Assembly: GCF_023898315.1 (NCBI RefSeq)
Contig: NC_064619.1
Coordinates: 301,358,150-301,422,149, forward strand
DNA: 64,000 bases
Direction: 5' to 3'
DNA from: Schistocerca nitens
Lineage: Eukaryota > Arthropoda > Insecta > Orthoptera > Acrididae
Position 1 is the stretch's first letter, and every line of letters begins with the position of its first letter. A program made the translations under genes and the position numbers. Below the pieces are notes generated by a model. It searched no databases. It worked only from the letters and a program-made list of their open reading frames with translations, and was not told the DNA's origin. Shown piece after piece: positions 22,822-34,200 of the stretch.

Positions 22822-22951
22822 CTGCCTCGTGATGACTGGGTGTTGTGTGATGTCCTTAGGTTAGTTAGGTTTAAGTAGTTCTAAGTTGTAGGGGACTGAT
22901 GACCATAGATTTAAAGTCCCATAGTGCTCAGAGCCATTTGAACCATTTGAA
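22822..22951 (+). mobile_element. SINE family B, 5'-truncated
   Basis: Starts in the linker at CTGCCTCGTGATGACTGGGT, lacking the tRNA head, and continues through the full shared tail. Flanked by an 11-bp duplication, CGATTCAGCAG, at 22811-22821 and 22952-22962. Truncation with a clean duplication indicates incomplete reverse transcription. Confidence 0.93.
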
Positions 22952-22962
22952 CGATTCAGCAG

Positions 22963-23416
22963 GGTCACTTAATCTCACTTATGTCGATTTTCGGGAGTAG
23001 CTAAAATGTAGACATCATAGTAGACACGATGTAGCAGAAAGTCTTGTACTGTATGGTGTGCTTATTCTTAACAGACCGATGTCCATCTGCATTACGAAAA
23101 TATAACCATTGTGAGTGCTTGTCATTGTTTTTTGCAGAATGCCAGCATAATCTATGGTTCCGCACTTCTACCATTTCATAAAATTTCACACAGTGATTTG
23201 TATTCTTGGCAGATAAACCTGGAGATGCACCTATGCTTACGTGAAACCGGTAGTCGCGAATAAAGCATCTTCATACACCTATGAGGTTTTAGGAAATACC
23301 ACGTCATTCTTGACTTTTTTAATTGTTATACTTTTATGTCAATTTTAATGGAGTTGAGTGTTTTTATTATTTTTTATTGTTATTCACAATATCTCTGAGC
23401 TGTGGTTGCCGTCCCC
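22963..23416. other. No gene recognised
   Basis: AT-rich sequence bordering the RTE element. No motif found. Confidence 0.4.
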
Positions 23417-23440
23417 AAAAAGTTGTTGTTGTTGTGGTCT

Positions 23441-25600
23441 TCAGTCCTGAGACTGGTTTGATGCAGCTTTCCATGCTACTCTATCCTGTGCAAGCTTCTT
23501 CATCTCCCAGTACCTACTGCAACCTACATCCTTCTGAATCTGCTTAGTGTATTCATCTCTTGGTCTCCCTCTACGATTTTTACCCTCCACGCTGCCCTCC
23601 AATGCTAAATTTGTGATCCCTTGATGCCTCAAAACATGTCCTACCAATCGATCCCTTCTTCTACTCAAGTTGTGCCACAAACTTCTCTTCTCCCCAATCC
23701 TATTCAGTACCTCCTCATTAGTTACATGATCTACCCACCTTATCTTCAGCATTCTTCTGTAGCACCACATTTAGAAAGCTTCTATTCTCTTCTTGTCAAA
23801 ACTAGTTATCGTCCATGTCTCACTTCCATACATGGCTACACTCCATACAAATACTTTCAGAAACGACTTCCTGACACCTAAATCTATACTCGATGTTAAC
23901 AAATTTCTCTTCTTCAGAAACGCTTTCCTTGCCATTGCCAGTCTACATTTTATATCCTCTCTACTTCGACCATCATCGGTTATTTTACTCCCTAAATAGC
24001 AAAACTCCTTTACTACTTTAAGTGTCTCATTTCCTAATCTAATTCCCTCAGCATCACCTGACTTAATTCGACCACATTCCATTATTCTTGTCTTGCTTTT
24101 GTTGATGTTCATCTTATATCCTCCTTTCAAGACACTGTCCATTCCGTTCAACTGCTCTTCCAAGTCCTTTGCTGTCTCTGACAGAATTACAATGTCATCG
24201 GCGAACCTTAAAGTTTTTACTTCTTCTCCATGAATTTTAATACCTACTCCAAATTTGTCTTTTGTTTCCTTTACTGCTTGCTCAATATACAGATTGAATA
24301 ACATCGGGGAGAGGCTACAACCCTGTCTCACTCCTTTCCCAACCACTGCTTCCCTTTCATGCCCCTCGACTCTTATAACTGCCATCTGGTTTCTGTACAA
24401 ATTGTAAATAGCCTTTCGCTCCCTGTATTTTACCCCTGTCACCTTCAGAATTTGAAAGAGTGTATTCCAGTCAACATTGTCAAAAGCTTTCTCTAAGTCT
24501 ACAAATGCTAGAAACGTAGGTTTGCCTTTTCTTAATCTTTCTTCCAAGATAAGTCGTAAGGTCAGTATTGCCTCACGTGTTCCAACATTTCTACGGAATC
24601 CAAACTGATCTTCCCCGAGGTCGGCTTCTACCAGTTTTTCCATTCGTCTGTAAAGAATTCGCGTTAGTATTTTGCAGCAGTGACTTATTAAACTGATAGT
24701 TCGGTAATTTTCACATCTGTCAACACCTGCTTTCTTTGGGATTGGAATTATTATATTCTTCTTGAAGTCTGAGGGTATTTCGCCTGTCTCATACATCGCG
24801 CTCACCAGATGGTAGAGTTTTGATATGACTGGCTCTCCCGAGGCCATCAGTAGTTCTAATGGAATGTTGTCTACTCCCGGGGCCTTGTTTCGACTCAGGT
24901 CTTTCAGTGCTCTGTCAAACTCTTCACGCAGTATCTTATCTCCCATTTCGTCTTCATCTACATCCTCTTCCATTTCCATAATATTGTCCTCAAGTACATC
25001 GCCCTTGTATAAACCCTCTATATACTCCTTCCACCTTTCTGCCTTCCCTTCTTTGCTTAGAACTGGGTTGTCATCTGAGCTCTTGATATTCATACAAGTG
25101 GTTCTCTTCTCTGCAAAGGTCTCTTTAATTTTCCTGTAGGCAGTATCTATCTTACCCCTAGTGAGACAAGCCTCTACATCCTTACATTTGTCCTCTAGCC
25201 ATCCCTGCTTAGCCCTTTTGCACTTCCTGTCGATTTCATTTTTGAGACGTTTGTATTCCTTTTTGCCTGCTTCATTTACTGCATTTTTATATTTTCTCCT
25301 TTCATCAATTAAATTCAATATTTCTCCTGTTACCCAAGGATTTCTATTAGCCCTCGTCTTTTTACCTACTTGATCGTCTGCTGCCTTCACCACTTCATCC
25401 CTCAGAGCTACCCATTCTTCTTCTACTGTGTTTCTTTCCCCCATTCCTGTCAATTGTTCCCTTATGCTCTCCCTGAAACTCTCTACAACCTCTGGTTCTT
25501 TCAATTTATCCAGGTCCCATCTCCTTAAATTCCCACCTTTTTGCAGTTTCTTCAGTTTCAATCTGCAGTTCATAACCAATAGATTGTGGTCAGAATCCAC
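23441..25600 (-). pseudogene. RTE reverse transcriptase region, one nonsense codon
   Basis: A 609-codon open frame (25600 to 23771) holds the RT fingers and palm in order: IIPIPKKAG with CENYRTISL, DQFGFRRNVGT, DLEKAFDNVDW, GVRQGCSLSPMLFNLYI and the catalytic LRFADDIVI. A thumb-like C-terminal part follows. A TAA just before 23770 interrupts the frame. The next 109 codons continue in phase (WCYRRMLKIRWVDHV, LVGHVLRHQG) to the stop at 23441. The related copy at 58920-60084 has CAA at that position, so this is a C-to-T nonsense mutation. RT would make cDNA by target-primed reverse transcription. Close to intact. Confidence 0.92.
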
Positions 25601-25626
25601 ATCTGCCCCAGGAAATGTCTTACAAT

Positions 25627-26320
25627 TTAAAACCTGGTTCCTAAACTCTGTCTTACCATTACATAATCTATCTGAATCCTGTCAGTATCTCCAGGCTTCT
25701 TCCATGTATACAGCCTCCTTTCATGATTCTTGAACCAAGTGTTAGCTATGATTAAGTTATGCTCTGTGCAAAATTCTACAAGGCGGCTTCCTCTTTCATT
25801 CCTTCCCCCCAATCCATATTCACCTACTATGTTTCCTTCTCTTCCTTTTCCTACTGACGAATTCCAGTCACCCATGACTATTAAATTTTCGTCTCCCTTC
25901 ACTACCTGAATAATTTCTTTTATCTCGTCATACATTTCATCTATTTCTTCATCATCTGCAGAGCTAGTTGGCATATAAACTTGTACTACTGTAGTAGGCA
26001 TGGGCTTTGTGTCTATCTTGGCCACAATAATGCGTTCACTATGCTGTTTGTAGTAGCTAACCCGCACTCCTATTTTTTTATTCATTATTAAACCTACTCC
26101 TGCATTACTCCTATTTGATTTTGTATTTATAACCCTGTAATCACCTGACCAAAAGTCTTGTTCCTCCTGCCACCGAACTTCACTAATTCCCACTATATCT
26201 AACTTTAACCTATCCATTTCCCTTTTCAAATTTTCTAACCTACCTGCCCGATTAAGTGATCTGACATTCCACGCTCCGATCCGTAGAACGCCAGTTTTCT
26301 TTCTCCTGATAACGACGTCC
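25627..26320 (-). pseudogene. RTE endonuclease region, separated by a frameshift
   Basis: Exonuclease-endonuclease-phosphatase domain of the same LINE. Motifs in order are GAWNVRSLNRAG (near 26240-26275), VGISEVRW, GVGLIMNKK, a GDWNSSVG metal-site block and RIQIDYVMVR. It would nick target DNA. A 1-bp loss near 25657, just after DYVMVRQ, throws the frame out and gives a premature stop at 25627. In another frame the sequence continues into the RT part beginning DSDHNLLV. No ATG precedes WNVR in frame, so the true start is unclear. Confidence 0.88.
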
Positions 26321-26724
26321 TCTTAAGTAGTCCCCGCCCGGAGATCCGAATGGGGGACTATTTTACCTCCGGAATATTTTACCCAAGAGGACGCCATCAT
26401 CATTTAATCATACAGTAGAGCTGCATGTCCTTGGGAAAAATTACTGCTGTAGTTTCCCCTTGCTTTCAGCCGTTAGCAGTACCAGCACAGCAAGGCCGTT
26501 TTGGTTAATGTTACAAGGCCAGATCAGTCAATCATCCAGACTGTTGCCCCTGCAACTACTGAAAAGGCTGCTGCCCCTCTTCAGGAACCACATGTTTGTC
26601 TGGCCTCTCAACAGATACCACTCCGTTGTGGTTGCACCTACGGTACGGCCATCTGTATCGCTGAGGCACGCAAGCCTTCCCACCAACGGCAAGGTCCATG
26701 GTTCATGGGGGGGAAAAAGTTGTT

Positions 26725-27013
26725 TGTAGGTTAATAAGTCGTATTCCCAAGTTATTGCCGTCTCTACCCAACTGTTCGTTTCTAAATCTCAAAAATATTC
26801 ATTTCACAGCATTTTTGGTAGAGTGTCGTCTTTGTTAACTGTTTAACTTCATGGTCAATATTAGGGCAATCATTCCATGTCATTTTATTTCGAAATACTT
26901 GTTGTCTTAAGTAAATGTAAATTTGTGGTGCACGTTACGTGTAATTGTCGAGTCATATTTTGAATTTTAATGTTATCATGGTAGTCTTCCTGTCCTTCGT
27001 TTTCGCCGACATC
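26725..27013. other. No gene recognised
   Basis: Short AT-rich spacer between the RTE element and the next SINE. Confidence 0.4.
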
Positions 27014-27024
27014 CCCAAGATAAA

Positions 27025-27212
27025 GCCGGCCGTTGTGGCCGAGCGGTTCTAGGAGCATCAGCCCGGAGCCGCTGCTGCTACGCTCGCAGGTTCGAATCCT
27101 GCCTTGGGCATGGATGTGTGATGCCCTTAGGTTAGTTAGGTTTAAGTAGTTCTAAGTCTAGGGATCTGATGACCTCAGATGTTAAGTCCCGTAGTGCTTG
27201 GAGCCATTTGAA
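27025..27212 (+). mobile_element. SINE family A
   Basis: Head GCCGGCCGTTGTGGCCGAGC, B box GGTTCGAATCC and a slightly diverged body. An 11-bp duplication, CCCAAGATAAA, lies at 27014-27024 and 27213-27223. Confidence 0.94.
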
Positions 27213-27223
27213 CCCAAGATAAA

Positions 27224-28145
27224 CCTATATTAATCAGTGCGACAACTTACTGCTTGATCTAGGCTTGTGTAGAACCGAATACAATGTGCCGAAAGCTACG
27301 TGGAACGGAGTATCCTCCGTGTTACACTTTTTAGTGAAGCCGTAGGAAACAGATGTACCGTTAACCAGTATTCAGTTCCGTACCCAAGACAAAGTGCACT
27401 CTGCCGAAAGACAGATAAAATTAAGTGATCAGGAAGATTGCTGCATCAAAAATGTAACGTATTACGATTCCTAGGTATTCCAAACTGATTTTGTTCATTT
27501 CAAACGGAATTTACCTACAACCCGTTTCAACTTAGCTATTGTATTAAACAGTGCACCTTCGTACGAATTAGGTACAAGCACAGCGTAAGAATTGAGGAAA
27601 ACTTAATTCCCTTTCGTAATCCAGCTTGTCGGACGACAGACAGAGCCCCTCAAGTGGCTAACACATTATGTGGCCATCAGTGTCATGTTACAGAGTCAGC
27701 CCGATAGGGCAGCAATCATAATAATGGAAAACGGCGCCCGGCATTATCGGATTGCATTTCCTCCGCTTCCTTCAGAGTGTTTATAGAGATAGCTTACTAC
27801 ATCCAGTGTCTAAAAACGAGGTAGGTTCGATAAATATCCGGAACTAGCCTGATATTTCGTATCTAGACGTAAGTACAGACTACATAGAAATATCGTGCAC
27901 TAGTGCCATTTATAACAAGAGTTCACAAATTCTTTAACTTCGTTGTCCAATTGATAGAAACATAACTTATCTTATACCGACTGCTGCGACATCACAGCCA
28001 GTAACTGACCGCCAGGAGGCAGATCGTTTGTCATACATGAAACATTTGTGGGTATGCAACATTACATAATATGCAATGCCCCAGATCAGTTATTAACGCA
28101 AGAAAAAAATTCCATGGGGCGTTAAGTTAACTGCTCTCGGAATTC
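27224..28145. other. No gene recognised
   Basis: About 0.9 kb with no ORF over 60 codons and no repeat motif that I know. Confidence 0.4.
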
Positions 28146-28147
28146 TA

Positions 28148-29551
28148 CACTACTGGCCATTAAAATTGCTACACCAAGAAGAAATGCAGATGATAAACGG
28201 GTATTCATTGGACAAATATATTATACTAGAACTGACATGTGATTACATTTTCACGCAATTTGGGTGCATAGATCCTGAGAAATCAGTACCCAGAACAACC
28301 ACCTCTGGCCGTAATAACGGCCTTGATACGTCTGGACATTGAGTCAAACAGAGCTTGGATGGCGTGTACAGGTACAGCTGCCCATGCAGCTTCAACACGA
28401 TACCACAGTTCATCAAGAGTAGTGACTGGCGTATTGTGGTGAGCCAGTTGCTCGGCCACCATTGACCAGGCGTTTTCAGTTGGTGAGATATCTGGAAAAC
28501 GTGCTGGCCAGGGCAGCAGTCGAACATTTTCTGTATCCAGAAGGCCCGTACAGGACCTGTAACATGCGGTCGTGCATTATCCTGCTGAAATGAAGGGTTT
28601 CGCAGGGATCGAATGAAGGGTAGAGCCACGGGTCGTAACACATCTGTAACGTAACGTCCACTGTTCAAAGTGCCGTCAATGCGAACAAGAGGTGACCGAG
28701 ACGTGTAACCAATGGCACCCCATACCATCACGCCGGGTGATACGCCAGTATGGCGATGACGAATACACGCTTCAATGTGCGTTCACCGCGATGTCGCCAA
28801 ACACGGATGCGACCATCACGATGCTCTAAACAGAACCTGGATTCATCCGAAAATACGACGTTTTGCCATTCGGGCACCCAGGTTCGTCGTTGAGTACACC
28901 ATGGCACGCGCTCCTGTCTGTGATGCAGCGTCAGGGGTAACCACAGCCATGGTCTCCGAGCTGATAGTTCATGCTGCTGCAAACGTCGTCGAACTGTTTT
29001 TGCAGATGGTTGTTGTCTTGCAAACGTCCCCATCTGTTGACTCAGGGACCGAGACGTGGCTGCACGATCCCTTACAGACATGCGGATAAGATGCCTGTCA
29101 TCTTGACTGCTAGTGATACGAGGCCATTGGGATCCAGCTCGGCGTTCCGTATTACCCTCCTGAACCCACCGATTCCATATTCTGCTAACAGTCATTGGAT
29201 CTCGACCAAGGCGAGTGGCAATGTGGCAATACGATAAACCGCAATCGTGATAGGCTACAATCCGACCTTTATCAAAGACGGAAATGTGATGGTACGCGTT
29301 TCTCCTCCTTACACGAGGCATCACAACAACGTTTCACCAGGCAACGCCGGTCAACTGCTACTCTGTATGAGAAATCAGTTGGAAATTTTCCTCATGTCAG
29401 CACGTTGCAGGTGTCACCACTGGCGCCAAGCTTGTGTGAATGCTCTGAAAAGCTAATCATTTGCATATCACAGCATCTTCTTCATTTCGGTTAAATTTTG
29501 CGTCTGTAGCACTTCATCTTCGTGGTGTAGCAATTTTAATGGCCAGTAGTG
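28148..29551 (-). mobile_element. Tc1-family transposon (second family), complete ends
   Basis: 1404 bp between TA 28146-28147 and TA 29552-29553. Both ends read CACTACTGGCCATTAAAATT inward, giving a clean terminal inverted repeat of about 30 bp that ends near GCTACACCA. A truncated relative with the same left end lies at 46096-46786. The transposase on the minus strand is broken. Confidence 0.95.
28283..29321 (-). pseudogene. Tc1 transposase (x34 spacing), two frameshifts
   Basis: Starts MPRVRRRNAYHHIS at 29321 (ATG preceded by another ATG). An HTH region and the first Asp (VVFSDESRFC) are in one frame, ending at 28728. The second frame has MMVWGAIGYTSRSPL and FQQDNARPH (second Asp). A 1-bp loss near 28546 then shifts into a third frame, where PWPARFPDISPTE supplies the Glu. 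Restoring phase on paper gives 34 residues between the last Asp and Glu, the usual Tc1 value. The frame would end at 28283. Non-functional. Confidence 0.9.
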
Positions 29552-29671
29552 TATTTCTTGAGGCTTGTCGATAGTATGGTGTACATGACTAAAATTGTAC
29601 ATGGTGCTAAGCAATAGCTCAAATCAATACTGCGATTCACCATACAGCATAGAATCGTGGCAAAGGTACCG

Positions 29672-31069
29672 TGATCGACACACATTGGTGAGCCAAAACA
29701 TTGTGACCAATGGCCACCGTTGTGGTATTGCGGGCACGTGACGCTGTAAGGAAAGAATGTAAGCACAAGAGAAACTGATTGGCAGTAATTATAGAGGAGA
29801 TTTGGGCCGCAAATGCGGAAATCCACTGTTGTTAGTGGGTATGACAGAGACCACATTTTTGTGGCGCTGTGGTTGGAAACGAGAATCTCTGAAACGGCGC
29901 AGCTGAGCTGGTCACCTGTTGATGCACTACTGTCGTGAGCAACTATGGAAAGTGGTTGAAGGCTGGTGAAATAACGAGTAGGCGGTATGGTATTGGACGA
30001 CCACGTCTCATCACAAAACGGAGAAGTTGGGGAATCCCCCACTGTGTAATTTAGGATAGGCAGCGATCTGTGGCAGATCTGACGACAGAGTACAACGATG
30101 GTGCAATCGCAGTTGTTTCGTAGCACACCGTTCTAAGGCCAACGTTGAGCATGGAGCTCAACATTACACGACCCATATGTGTTCCTGTGTTGACCCAACT
30201 AAATCGTCGTTATGATTCCAGTGGGCACAGCATTACTGAGTCTTCACCGTGGATCAATAGAAACATGTGGCCTGTCGAATGAATTGCATTTCTTGTTACA
30301 CCATGGACATAGCCGTCCAGGCGAATGGCTGTCCGAAACACGTATCGCGCCTTAGATGCAGGCCAGTAAGGGCAGAATTATGCTATAGGGTACATTGACT
30401 TGGACTTCAAAAAAAAGGGGATGTATGGTGGTCATCGAAAGCATCATGACAACAGTAATCTATGTGAATATTATTGCGGACCACCTGCATCCCTTCATGG
30501 TTTAAGTCTTCTCTCATGGCGATGATATCTTCGAGCAGGATAACTCTCCGCTACACAAGGCCAGAATCGTGCTACAGTGGTTTGAGAGGTATTTAGTGAC
30601 CTCACATTGATGTCTTGGTCTTCAAACGTGCCTGATCTGTATCCACTGGAACACATATCGGGCACCACTTGCTTGCCCGTAAACCACAACCTCGTAATTT
30701 ATGGGAATTGCTTGACCTGTGCGTAGACATCTGGTACCACATTCTTCTGGAATCTTGTTAAGGACTTGTAGCACCACCCAAGCAGATTCTCTGTTGTTCT
30801 ATGTTTGAAAAGTGGAACAACACGCTATTAACACAGACGGCCATAATGTTTTTGTATTCAAATGGCTCTGAGCACTATGGGACTTAACATCTGTGGTCAT
30901 CAGTCCCCTAGAACTTAGAACTACGTAAACCTAACTAACCTAAGGACATCACACACATCCATGCCCGAGGCAGGATTCGAACCTGCGACCGTAGCAGTCG
31001 CGCGGTTCCGGACTGAGCGCCTAGAACCGCTAGACCACCGCGGCCGGCAATGTTTTTGTATCATCGGTG
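29672..31069 (+). pseudogene. Tc1-like transposon relic interrupted by a SINE
   Basis: Left end near ATTGGTGAGCCAAAACATTG and right end near GGCCATAATGTTTTTGTATC (split by the SINE) are imperfect inverted repeats of each other. Between them the plus strand holds decayed transposase segments, including LHHGHSRPGEW, an IMLWGTLTW block near 30380 and FEQDNSPLHKARIVLQWF near 30535 (second catalytic Asp). Many stops and shifts. Exact ends are uncertain by several bases. Confidence 0.7.
30858..31048 (-). mobile_element. SINE family A inside Tc1 relic
   Basis: Minus-strand copy with head GCCGGCCGCGGTGGTCTAGC and B box GGTTCGAATCC. A perfect 13-bp duplication, AATGTTTTTGTAT, lies at 30845-30857 and 31049-31061. 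It sits within the right terminal repeat of the Tc1 relic. Confidence 0.95.
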
Positions 31070-31284
31070 TAGTTTGACGTTCACTGGTTGCAAGGGCTGA
31101 AGCAGTTGTGAGGTTGAGGAAAGACAGCCTTGCACGCCTGTTCTAAATTTATTCGTACATACCCTTAATGAAATATAATTTGCGTACAACTCGTTCTCAA
31201 AATGTTAATGAGTCACAAAAATGACGGGTTAAAAAGAATATATTTCTTAAAAAATATTACCCTCTGCGTCAGCCCAATATCGAG

Positions 31285-32320
31285 CTGATCCAATTCATAA
31301 CAGTGAAAGACGTATTCGGGGTGTTTCGTGGTGGCATGCATTCTAACGACGATCGTCTAGATCCTGGATTTCAGCACTTAAAACGCGTATTCAGAGAAAA
31401 TGTTTACAGCAAGGGAGAAATTACTGAAGTTTTCAAGTACCACCGACGAAAGACGTCTCGTGAATAGGCGGAAGGGGCCAAGCCTGTTGTATTCCTACCA
31501 TAGTGTGGAGCAACTACTAGCAACATGGGACACATGTTCAAGCGTTATGAGCTGATTGATATCAGTGTTCCGGCCCGCTTCCAGGATAAGAAATATGTTA
31601 CGCCCCGTTAAAGACAACATAGGTCTTAGAGTTCCTGGTGTGTGTGAGGTCCTCTGTGAATGTGGTAGCATTTAGATAGGTCAAACGATTCGCACTGTTG
31701 CTGAGAGTTGTGCGCCAGCCCCTGGCGCCGTGTGATGTCATTCCCGAGCAAGGCCCACGAGAAAGACAGGTTGTGGCGCGCACAACACAGCACGTGACAC
31801 TGCAGGTATCAAGTGTGCAAGTAGCCGTCTCCGGCGGGGAGTGGGTCGCTATTTCGGACGAGTTTAATAATTCTTGACTGTATGTTTGAATGCACGCGAG
31901 TTCTCAAAGCACACGACAAAATTAAGACCTTTAGTGGGTACATTTTCATTTACATATTGATTTCTCGTGCATCTACTCGGAGCCGAGCGCTCGCGGAGTG
32001 CGGTGAACAAGTCGACGAAAGTGACGTCACAAGTTCGTTGCATGGCCGTATATCCCCTTCGTCCCGGTCTCACAGCGAGACGTAGCCTCTACGTGCTGCC
32101 CTAAATGCTTTCCGCGACTGGAAGATTCCAGACGCTGCCATTACATCTATATAACCAGAACTCTGTGGCAGCCCCGATAGTCAGTGATTTTAACTCTTGA
32201 TGACGATGGCGGGGACAGCTATCGAAAGCTCGAGTGAATTGTAAACCGCAGGGCAGTGTCGGAACACGACGCGAACTATTGGAACAGTTTGCGTCACAGT
32301 TCCGGAGATCTCAAGTTCCG
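31285..32320 (+). pseudogene. Penelope-like element remains (GIY-YIG region and tail)
   Basis: Around 31390-31450 the plus strand encodes LKRVFRENVYSKGEITE. Around 31607-31715 it encodes VKDNIGLRVPGVCEVLCECG, a stop, then IGQTIRTVAES. The pattern GLR-PGVYEIPCECG-YIGQT-RTV-ER is typical of the GIY-YIG endonuclease region of Penelope-like retroelements, written here from memory. Further right, GATGACGATGGCGGGGACAG (about 32198-32217) matches a conserved non-coding tail that often follows such elements. The reverse transcriptase core was not found. Frameshifted and stopped. Confidence 0.6.
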
Positions 32321-32599
32321 TTCGATCTTTTGAATGGCCTCCGACCTAGTGACGTTTGTTGGTACTACCACAATGACCAGTCTTAGCCTGGACTACGGAT
32401 TTTAATAATAAAAACAACAGTGAAACGCGGATTGAAATATCTTCTAAGGTGCAAGTCATGCTTGAAAATGGCAACTAATGAATAAATAAAAGATTTCAAG
32501 TTTTAAACTAATTAAAATATGGTGTCTTTTGATGTTATTCTAGACTGAAGAGCAAAACAAACTGGTACACCTGCCTAATATCGTGTAGGGCCCCCGCGA

Positions 32600-33597
32600 A
32601 CACGCAGAAATGCCGCAAAACGACGTGGCATGGGCTAGACTAATGTCTGAAGTAGCGCTGGAGGGAATGGACGCCATGAATCCTGCAGGGCTGTGCATTA
32701 ATCCGTAAGAGTACGAGGGGGTGCAAATCCCTTCTGAACAGCACGTTGCAAGGCATCCTAGAGATGCTCAATAAAATTCATGTCTGGGGAGTTTGATGAC
32801 CAGCGGAAGTGTTTAAACTCAGAAGAGTGTTCCTGGAGCCACTCTGTAGCAATTATGGACGTGCGGGCTGCCGCGTAGTTCTGATGGAATTGCCAAAGTC
32901 CGTCGAAATGCACAATGGACATGAATGGGTGCAGGTGATCAGACAGCATGCTTAAGAACGTGTCCCCTGCAGGAGTCGTATCTAGACGTATGAGGAGTTC
33001 AATATCACTCCAACTGCACACGTTCCACACCATTACAGAGCCTCCACAAGCTTGAACAGTCCCCTGCTGACATGCTGGGTCCATGGACTCATGAGGTTGT
33101 CTCCATACCCGAACGCTTCCATCCGCTCGATATAATGCGAAACGAGACTCGTCGCACCAAGCAAAATGTTTCTAGTCATCCAATGTCGGTACTGACAGGC
33201 CCAGGCGGGGCGTAAATCTTTGTGTCGTGAAGTCAACAAGGGTACACGAGTGGGCCTTCGGCTCCGAAAGCCCATGTCGATGATGTTTCGTTGAATGGTT
33301 CGTACGCTAGTTGATGGCCCAGCACTGAAATCAGCAGAAATTTGCGGAAGGGATGCACTTCTGTCGCGTTGAACGATTCTCTTCAATCATCGTTGGTTCC
33401 GTTCTTGCAGGACCATTTTCCGGTCGCAGCGATGTCGGAGATTTGATGTTTTACCGTATTCCTGATATTCACGGTACAATCGTGAAACGGTCTTACGGGA
33501 AAATCCCCACTTCACCGCTATCTCGGAGATGCTGTGTCCCATTGCTTGTGCACCGACTGTAACGTTCAGACTCACTTAAATCTTGATAACCTACCGT
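32600..33597 (-). pseudogene. Tc1 transposase relic, multiple frameshifts
   Basis: Read on the minus strand. The expected start ATG near 33597 is ACG. The HTH part (GHSISEIAVKWGFSRKTVSRLYREY) is followed in other frames by QRNIIDMGFRSRRPTRVPL, a degenerate first catalytic block, GSVMVWNVCSWSD and a C-terminal SPDMNFIEHL (IEHL retained). The second Asp block is mutated (residues around FHQNYAAA). At least three frame breaks; inactive. Confidence 0.88.
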
Positions 33598-34200
33598 TCT
33601 AGCAGCAGTAACCGATCTAACAATTGCGCCAGACACTTTTTGTCTTATCAGGATGAGTCACCTAACGTTACCGCTGGATATATTTAGTAAGCCACATCAA
33701 ATACTGACGAACCGATTCCACAGACCGAACATGAGGAGAGGGGCTAGTGTAATTGTTTAATACAAACCATACAAAAATGCACGGCAGTATGTTTTTTAAC
33801 ACAAACCTAGGTTTTTTTAAATGGAACAAAGTTTTGTTAGCACATATGAACATTTAAACAAATACGTAATCAGTGCCGTTTGTTGCATTGTAAAATGTTA
33901 ATTACATCCGCAGATATTGTAACCTAAAGTTGACGCTTGAAACCTCCGACGTTCAGTTGCGTGTTGTAACAAACACGGGCCACGGTCGGCAAGCAGCATC
34001 TGCAGGGACATGTTTACGATGACGACCGTGTTTACGAGTGTGGGTGTAGTGCACTGTTGTGGTTTGGTCTAGCTGTCGCAGTGTCCGCATGTAGCGCTTG
34101 CTGCTATTGTTATTCTGCATTCGTCTCCGCACGCAGACCAACTGTAGTACACCGTGTTACCAGACGTCTGTGATAGTGTAGTGTTGTAGGAACTGTGACC

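Larger units (their letters stand above)
23428..26713 (-). mobile_element. Near-full-length RTE-type LINE
   Basis: Minus-strand non-LTR retrotransposon of about 3.3 kb. The 3' end (low coordinate) is a short ACA repeat (complement of GTTGTTGTTGTGG). The GC-rich 5' region at 26300-26713 starts with a C run. The 11-bp duplication AAAAAGTTGTT lies at 23417-23427 and 26714-26724, giving both boundaries. One polyprotein-like reading carries apurinic endonuclease followed by reverse transcriptase, without a separate gag ORF. That layout and the short repeat tail point to the RTE clade. A truncated relative is at 58920-60084. Confidence 0.93.
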
